Assembly: GCA_039566865.1 (NCBI GenBank)
Contig: CM076948.1
Location: forward strand, 25,431,001 to 25,495,000
From: Aurelia coerulea
Lineage: Eukaryota > Cnidaria > Scyphozoa > Semaeostomeae > Ulmaridae
Direction: 5' to 3'
DNA length: 64,000 nt
This document shows positions 58,583 to 64,000 of this stretch, one piece after another (the first letter of the stretch is position 1; each line of letters starts with the position of its first letter). The translations under genes were made by a program, and so were the position numbers. The notes under the pieces are model-generated. The model worked only from the letters and a program-made list of their open reading frames with translations, searched no databases and was not told the origin of the DNA.

Positions 58583-58638
58583 TTATATGTAGTTTCTTGA
58601 TTTTCAATTTGTAATAAAAATGCAATAAAAATGCATAC

Positions 58639-58978
58639 CTGATTCTTTGGTCATTAGTCCAAGTTCAACATAACACAATGCTCCACCAATAGCAATGAAG
58701 CCACAGCCACCCCATACGATAAGTGCCAAGCCAGCAGACCCTGAATTTGCGAATACCGATCTAGGTGAAGAGAATATTCCAGAACCTATCATAGTTCCAA
58801 CAATCAATGCTATTCCATCAATAAGTCCAACTGTCTTTTTCATTTTAAATTTACTCGTCTCATGGTCTTCAGTGCTTTTTCTGGGCACTATGAAATTACT
58901 TTCTGGGGCTTCCAGCTCCTTTTCTGCATTGTCGGAGTCATATTGATTTAATTGAAGGGATCCTTGTTGTGGGAACAT
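58639..58978 (-). CDS. SLC7 first-coding module E, first exon (N-tail, TM1-TM2)
   Basis: 113 codons plus one base from ATG 58978 to donor TCAG|GTATGC. N-tail 1-48, TM1 with GSGIF at 65-69, TM2 and CYVELGL, ending KES and a split Gly that is completed by the exon at 56346. Module E is the only one interrupted at this point, by a 2.3-kb intron packed with inverted-repeat elements. Joined to the constant exons it gives 524 aa. Confidence 0.9.
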
Positions 58979-60429
58979 TTCTCTTCCAAAACGACTGATT
59001 CTGCAATGAAGAGAATTTTACAATGTGTGAAGTAAAACCGAGTGAGCCAGAAAAAACTCCCACTTTTGAAAATTCGTAGTAACTGGAGTACGAATCAGAT
59101 TCGATTTAATAGCTCAAAGTCAAAGGCCGAAATATTTTGTTATTTTGTCGTATTACTATGAGAGCTAAAAATATGGGTAAATAAATACAACCTAATAAAA
59201 TTTATTCGTTGCAAAATAGCTGCAAAGGGGCCTAAAACACTCGCTCAAATCATAACGAATCTCTCACACAGAGAGAGGTGAGTAGCGTGGGTGGCCGACC
59301 CGAGGCTGATTTTCAGTCAATGCAATTTTCCGAGCAGACGGGAATTCTATTGTTTACGAGAGAAAATTACGCTCTGAATTTGAATAGAAAGTCACGCCTG
59401 AGTAGGCATCTATTGTGTAAAATCTGCCTTTATTCAGTTTCCGTCAGGTAACTGAAGTTATGCTCGGTCGTGTGAGGTCAAAATCCGGATGAGTGATCTT
59501 CCCGGTGCCTAACCAAGCATCTCAATCGGCCGTCCTGTGGAAGGGTCGTTAAAATAGGGGTCCAATGCCTGGATGCGGTATGCCTAGGCCCAAATTAGCT
59601 TTAAATCGCTAGTAATCTGTCCAGCCTACTTTAAATAAAGTAATGAATATACAAAAGGACATTTAATCTCTTTCAAAACCTATGGGAAAACAAATTTCTT
59701 AACAATTACTAAAGTTTGCAACCCAACGGCAACCAAAATTTTCATTGCTTACTTATTGTTAAATACAAATACACTACCTCAATGAGGTATGGCAGCAAAC
59801 ACGAACAAAAATTATCGTTGAAAACTAAAATTAACAGCAACAGTAACTAAATAACAGTAACGGTGACTAAATAATATGAATCAAAGAACCAAACAGAAAC
59901 AGTAATGTCGGGGGGGGGGGGGCAGCAAGACCTTTAGGAACTATTTTCATTTTCATTCCTTTAGAAATCTGGATAAGGCATATATCACTGGCTCGGGCTC
60001 ACTCTTACTCATCATGCTCCTGCTTGGGGAGGGGGCTTGATAGAATGTACTTTTGTATTGCTTCGTGTGTAGAGATTCTGTATGATTTGATCGAGTGTTA
60101 TGGCCTTCTGATGTTATTTCGCTACCAAAACCTTTTCGTAAATTCGAATTTACTTATACTTACAGTGATCATAAAAACAGGAGAAAAATCACACAACTAC
60201 TTCAATCTTTTTGTTATCAAGGAGAATTCGTTTCATTAAAATCTATCCAATATTCTAGGCACTACGATTTTTCAAACGCTTGAACCGGCAGTAGTCAGTA
60301 CTGCTAACTAAAATACGTGGTCAGCGGTTTTCCGCCATTATGTCTTTCGTTTCCAGTCCCTTCTGTTTGCTGTTAGCTCTTCTTTGACTCGATGTTTATT
60401 TTGATTTTTGTTGAGGATAAGTCTTGGGC

Positions 60430-60612
60430 GCAAAAGACAAAAGGCCCTGGGAACGAGGTTGGTGGTGGGCGGTCTTCCAGCATTCTTTTTTTCAGGCTTG
60501 CATTGAGAGCTATTTTTGCTGGAGTATCATTTTTTAGACGCATAAGATGGCCCAGCCAATTAAGTCGCCTCTTTCTGATTGTTGTACTCCATGGCTCTGT
60601 ACTCCAGTAGTC
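60430..60612 (-). pseudogene. LINE fragment with WLGHLMR motif
   Basis: The minus strand reads RRLNWLGHLMRLKNDTPAKI followed by ALNASLKKRMLEDRPPP. This resembles the C-terminal W(L)GHxxRM...P..AL motif of RTE-like and other non-LTR ORF2 proteins. Isolated fragment. Confidence 0.65.
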
Positions 60613-61794
60613 AGTATGGGCATAAATAGGGCGAAATAGGGTCAGGTTTTTCAGAGTAATATTATGAGACCAAATAGATTCATTACAAAAGTGCCCTTAA
60701 CTTTCGCTCGCTGTTGTTATTGCTAACCGAAGCGCCATCTTGAAGTCACCGACAAAAATATATGCATAAAACCAATTTAAGATCATTTAACCATCACAGA
60801 CATGTTTCTTTTAAAGAATGAGTTTATTAACCAAGTTTCTTCAGAGTTTCTTAGGATTACTTCCTTGAATTTGCTCACTAAATGTGAAAATGTGGCAATG
60901 TGCATGGAATTGTTTTATTGTAGAAGTTTTCGGAATTTTGCAGTGATCTGAGAATTGAGCCTTTGAGATTATGTACTCACTCAAGTTTTCCTTACAAGAC
61001 ACACGCGGAATAGTTTTTGGATTGTTAGACAGATATACCAATAAAAAGTCTCTCAAAAGTTTTCCATTTCTTGAGTTTCTTAAGGTGAGTTTGAGTTTCT
61101 CAGCGTCTCACTCAGACAAAAAGATGTGTGCCATCACTCCTTAGAAACATGTCAGGCCTTGCAATTGGCATTTATTTCATTCTTCAGAAAGCATTAAAAG
61201 ACAACTTCCTACAGTATTTGACCATGTGGACAATGTAAACAAACACTTGGTGGATCGTCGTGAGGCGCCGTGATCTTCTTGTTGATCGCATTGACCTACT
61301 TTCTTCATGATACACCAACACGACAACACGGAAACTGTATTTCCTCCAAAACTGTATGGCTGTTCTAGGATTAGGACCCTTCTAGAGGTCTAGAAAGCAC
61401 TCGCGCTTTTATAACAGAATCTATATTTAAGTTAAAAAACGAATTTTCTTACCTTCAGCAAAGCAAAATAATCTTCAAGTTTTTCCTTCAATCACAACCA
61501 ATAAACTTTTTTGCAATAAACTTTCAAGGACAATGAAAAGCTGACTCTGAGAAGACTTCACTTCAAAGGAGTATTATGTCCCTCAATTCACAATTGTAAA
61601 GTTCCTATTTCTTTCATTATGCCGTAATTGCTGTTCATTCAATGTGATATTTAGATCGAAGTGCAATCCAAATGATAATATTGATTGAGAAAATCATCCA
61701 CTATGAAATCATGAAATACTTTCCTATTCACAGATCCATAGACAGGAACACTCCACGTGATGTAACTCATCGGCCCCACGATCGTCGTAAGACC

Positions 61795-61885
61795 TAGCCT
61801 GCGCGCAGACCCATTATCCAAATGAGGAAAGTACAATGGACAATGGGCCTTTCCTCCTTTGGACAATGGGTCTGCACGCAGGCTA
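61795..61885. mobile_element. MITE, 91 bp, perfect 9-bp target duplication
   Basis: TAGCCTGCGCGCAGACCCAT at the left and ATGGGTCTGCACGCAGGCTA at the right; CGTAAGACC at 61786-61794 and 61886-61894. Confidence 0.92.
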
Positions 61886-62070
61886 CGTAAGACCAAGACC
61901 GTAGAAAGACCCTTAGGGACTTGATTAGGAAAACAGATCGAGATTGTCTGCCAAAAAGAAACCACATTACCAAGGTTTTGCGTCGAAGGGATCACAGTTC
62001 ATTGAAACAAATGTAGAACAAGATTTTCCAACGTCACCGAATAAAACGAGGTTCCTGGAACTAAACCATT

Positions 62071-62241
62071 ACAGGGACGTAGGAAGCACCGGAAGCATCT
62101 CAAACTTGGGGGCACGACATTTCAAGGGCACTCTTTCATTAAGCTACATTGGCACTTCCTGAAAATGAAAAGGGCACTTCTTTGTTTACTCCAAAATTTA
62201 AGGGGGCACGTTCCCCCAGTGCCCCGGTTCCTACCTCTATG
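62071..62241. mobile_element. hAT-like MITE, second copy of the 34909-35075 family
   Basis: CAGGGACGTAGGAAGCACCG at the left; core GTGCCC words; right end GGTTCCTACCTCTATG. Inverted relative to the other copy. No clean target duplication. Confidence 0.75.
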
Positions 62242-62300
62242 TCACGAAAGTGTAAGTGATTCGTGTGAAACAAGACAGTTTTTGAGACAGTTGCAAACGA

Positions 62301-62815
62301 AGCATAGGTTCCAAATCTTTATCTCGGCGTAAAAGGGTGGGTGTAAAATTCAATGACCTATTTCTTCTGATTTAATGGCTTGAAAGGAACTTCAGATACT
62401 TATCTGTGATTCTACGGTTGGACTTTCAAGAAATTTTGAATAGTTTTGTGTATCTTACATTTCAACTCATTTGAGGATGTGAGGTATTCAAATTCATAAA
62501 TCATAAACCAGAACAGTGACAGACTTTTGCTTGATACCATCTTGTAGGCATTCATAAACAATGATTTACTTCGAAATTATTTCATGTTACGCCAAACAGT
62601 TTAGAAAATACGATGGTTTTAAGTTCTTTTGAAAATTTTTCTTGAACTCTTGAAAAAGAAGGAAAACACTCTCATTCTCAAAAAATTGAAGATTTCAGAC
62701 AATTCCAAGGGTAGAATTATAGAGAATTAGCTAAAGTTTCTTTGAAGTCATTCAGTTCAAAGAAATAGGTCACTCAATTTTACACCAGCCTTTTTAAAGA
62801 TTTTGAACCTATGCT
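62301..62815. mobile_element. MULE-like MITE (AGCATAGG family), copy 4
   Basis: 515 bp; 9-bp flanks TGCAAACGA (62292-62300) and TGCAAAAGA (62816-62824), one mismatch. Confidence 0.88.
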
Positions 62816-63535
62816 TGCAAAAGATACTTTTGTGAGTTATTGATTTACCTCTTGTTGCTCCTACCACAGATTTCTTCCTCCCTGTTTCCCTGTGCCAATT
62901 TTTCGTTCCATCTCTGTATCTTGTAAATTCAACAACCTTTACGGGTACAAGGACACAGGAAAGAATAACCGTGTTTCTTAAAGCCCACACTGTCATTAAA
63001 GTTTCATTCGATTTTTAACGGTGCCAACATGCTTCAAAGTAGTAACCTTTAAATTGCAATACCATCATATCTTTTCCTGATAGATCATCATATGTTCCAA
63101 AACCTAGTGGAAATATGATCCCCAAGAGGAACTGCAGCCCCTGGTGCTACCTCCCCATAAAATTTCATTCTCTCATAAAAATAGGAATCAACTTTTGGCA
63201 ATAAATTTGACAATGCTAACAGTCCTCTTTGCATTTATCTTACAATTTTTGATACATAAGTCCTCAAAATGGGATGGACTTGATAAAGAGTCAAACTCAG
63301 GGTCAGAGAAAAGCCATAAACAACTGTAAGTAAATTTTACCACAAAACTGCAAACTAAAGCATGCCAGAGCCAAGCTGCAAGCGGTCAACTAGCCCATTT
63401 AATCACCACCAAATTCTCACATCAAGTTATCCTTATGTGAGAATCAGAGTAACAGGAGGCATTCAAAAAACAAAAAAAAATTGACCCAAAAATCTCAATT
63501 AAGCAAGGCTATTTCCTTAACTTGATAAATAGATA

Positions 63536-64000
63536 TTAATCTGTTTTGCTGTCAGCTAAATGCTTTCTTTTGAAAGACGTGTTCATATAAGGCTTCAGTT
63601 TCCATTCCGTATCTGCTTCCATTTGGTTGACTGTTCCAAGTTTCAGTTCATATAATCTCATTTCAAATCTTGGTCCAACTTCATGCAATTCAATGGACTT
63701 GCCTCCCTCTCCTTTCTTGTAAGTATGGTGACGAAAGGAAATAAAGTCATCTTGATTAGCAAAAGTGATCACCCTCTTACTGTCTTCTTTTGGCACAGGA
63801 AATAGATATTTGAGTATATCCATCACTCTTTTTCCAAGCTTTGATTTGAAATTATTGAAGATAAGGTGCGGATAAGCTTCCGAGAGTTTTCCAACATTGG
63901 GTATATCATGTCGCATAACAGTATTAGATAGTGACAAATAGGCAGTTGGTCCATAAGGAAGATGGCTCACAACAAATCCATCAGGTTGTCCTCTGTGCTC
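63536..64000 (-). CDS. IMP4: U3 snoRNP protein IMP4, last exon (partial, runs off the window)
   Basis: The open frame covers 154 residues and a TAA stop at 63538-63536. It continues past the right window edge, where the upstream codons read EHRGQPDGFVVSHLPYGPTA. The match is to the C-terminal half of IMP4, a Brix-domain protein of the U3 snoRNP / small-subunit processome that acts in the nucleolus in 18S rRNA maturation. Recognisable blocks are SHLPYGPTAY, VMRHDIP, SKLGKRVMDILKYLFPVP, RVITFANQDDFISFRHH, EVGPRFEMRLYELKLGT and a tail with NTSFKRK. The 5' exons lie outside the window. It is transcribed in the same direction as the SLC7 locus and lies upstream of module E. Confidence 0.95.
   Translation of the reverse strand, partial: EHRGQPDGFVVSHLPYGPTAYLSLSNTVMRHDIPNVGKLSEAYPHLIFNNFKSKLGKRVMDILKYLFPVPKEDSKRVITFANQDDFISFRHHTYKKGEGGKSIELHEVGPRFEMRLYELKLGTVNQMEADTEWKLKPYMNTSFKRKHLADSKTD

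Larger units (their letters stand above)
56347..58638 (-). other. Intron inside module E
   Basis: 2.3 kb filled by three inverted-repeat elements (56423, 57735, 58240) and a 55-bp perfect palindrome (57660). Little unique sequence is left. Confidence 0.8.
4112..58978 (-). other. SLC7 amino acid transporter locus with five alternative first-coding modules
   Basis: This is the span of one inferred transcription unit. Five first-coding modules (A-E) precede a single constant set of exons 2-10. Module lengths are A 613, B 658, C 556, D 592 and E 340+207 nt, and the constant part is 1028 nt. Every sum is divisible by three, giving 546, 561, 527, 539 and 524 aa including the shared part. SLC7 light chains are about 500-aa, 12-TM APC-fold exchangers that pair with an SLC3 heavy chain through a disulfide at the plasma membrane. 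The modules supply the N-tail, TM1, TM2, TM3, the extracellular-loop Cys and the first half of TM4; the constant exons supply the rest. The module arrangement is seen in the sequence. Splicing of B-E onto exon 2 is inferred from matching phase and residue and from the absence of other acceptor exons. The alternative is that B-E are orphan N-terminal duplicates. Confidence 0.7.
58979..63535. other. Interval between module E and IMP4
   Basis: 4.6 kb that should contain the module E promoter and the IMP4 3' UTR. It contains a LINE fragment (60430), three MITEs (61795, 62071, 62301) and a G-run near 59910. 58979-60420 and 60625-61790 show no gene. Confidence 0.55.

Overview
Eukaryotic, metazoan genomic DNA. 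Genes are split by GT-AG introns, the sequence is AT-rich, and it is loaded with inverted-repeat (MITE and foldback) elements and non-LTR retrotransposon pieces. The repeat style and the jockey/CR1-L2-like LINE resemble marine invertebrates, most of all cnidarians. That assignment is an inference from style; nothing in the window proves the species. The window opens on a HindIII site (AAGCTT), which would fit a BAC insert end.

Almost all recognisable host coding sequence is on the minus strand. The main locus (58978 down to 4112) belongs to the SLC7 family of light-chain amino acid transporters (LAT / y+LAT / b0,+AT / xCT type). One set of nine downstream exons (23200 down to 4112, 1028 coding nt) encodes the second half of TM4 through the C-terminus. 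Upstream of it lie five separate first-coding modules: A 24662-24050, B 26864-26207, C 32450-31895, D 49197-48606, and E 58978-58639 plus 56346-56140. Each module starts with its own ATG and encodes a cytosolic tail plus TM1 to mid-TM4. Each ends with an intact phase-1 splice donor at the same residue (the Gly codon G|GT). I found no second copy of the downstream exons between the modules. All five combinations stay in frame and give proteins of 546, 561, 527, 539 and 524 aa. The simplest reading is a UGT1A/protocadherin-like gene: alternative promoters and first exons carry the TM1-TM3 half of the transporter and share one constant C-terminal half.

At the right edge (64000 down to 63536) is the last exon of IMP4, the U3 snoRNP Brix-domain protein, also on the minus strand and cut by the window end.

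The introns and the spaces between first exons are filled with mobile DNA. These include an almost intact LINE with poly(A) tail in intron 4 (15481-18503), hAT-type MITEs with 8-bp target duplications, MULE-like MITEs with 9-bp duplications, and Tc1/mariner-like MITEs with TA flanks. There are also a 3.4-kb Harbinger-like foldback, two foldbacks whose arms are arrays of short repeats (27797-28995, 37827-38996), a tRNA-like SINE, and several LINE 3' fragments.
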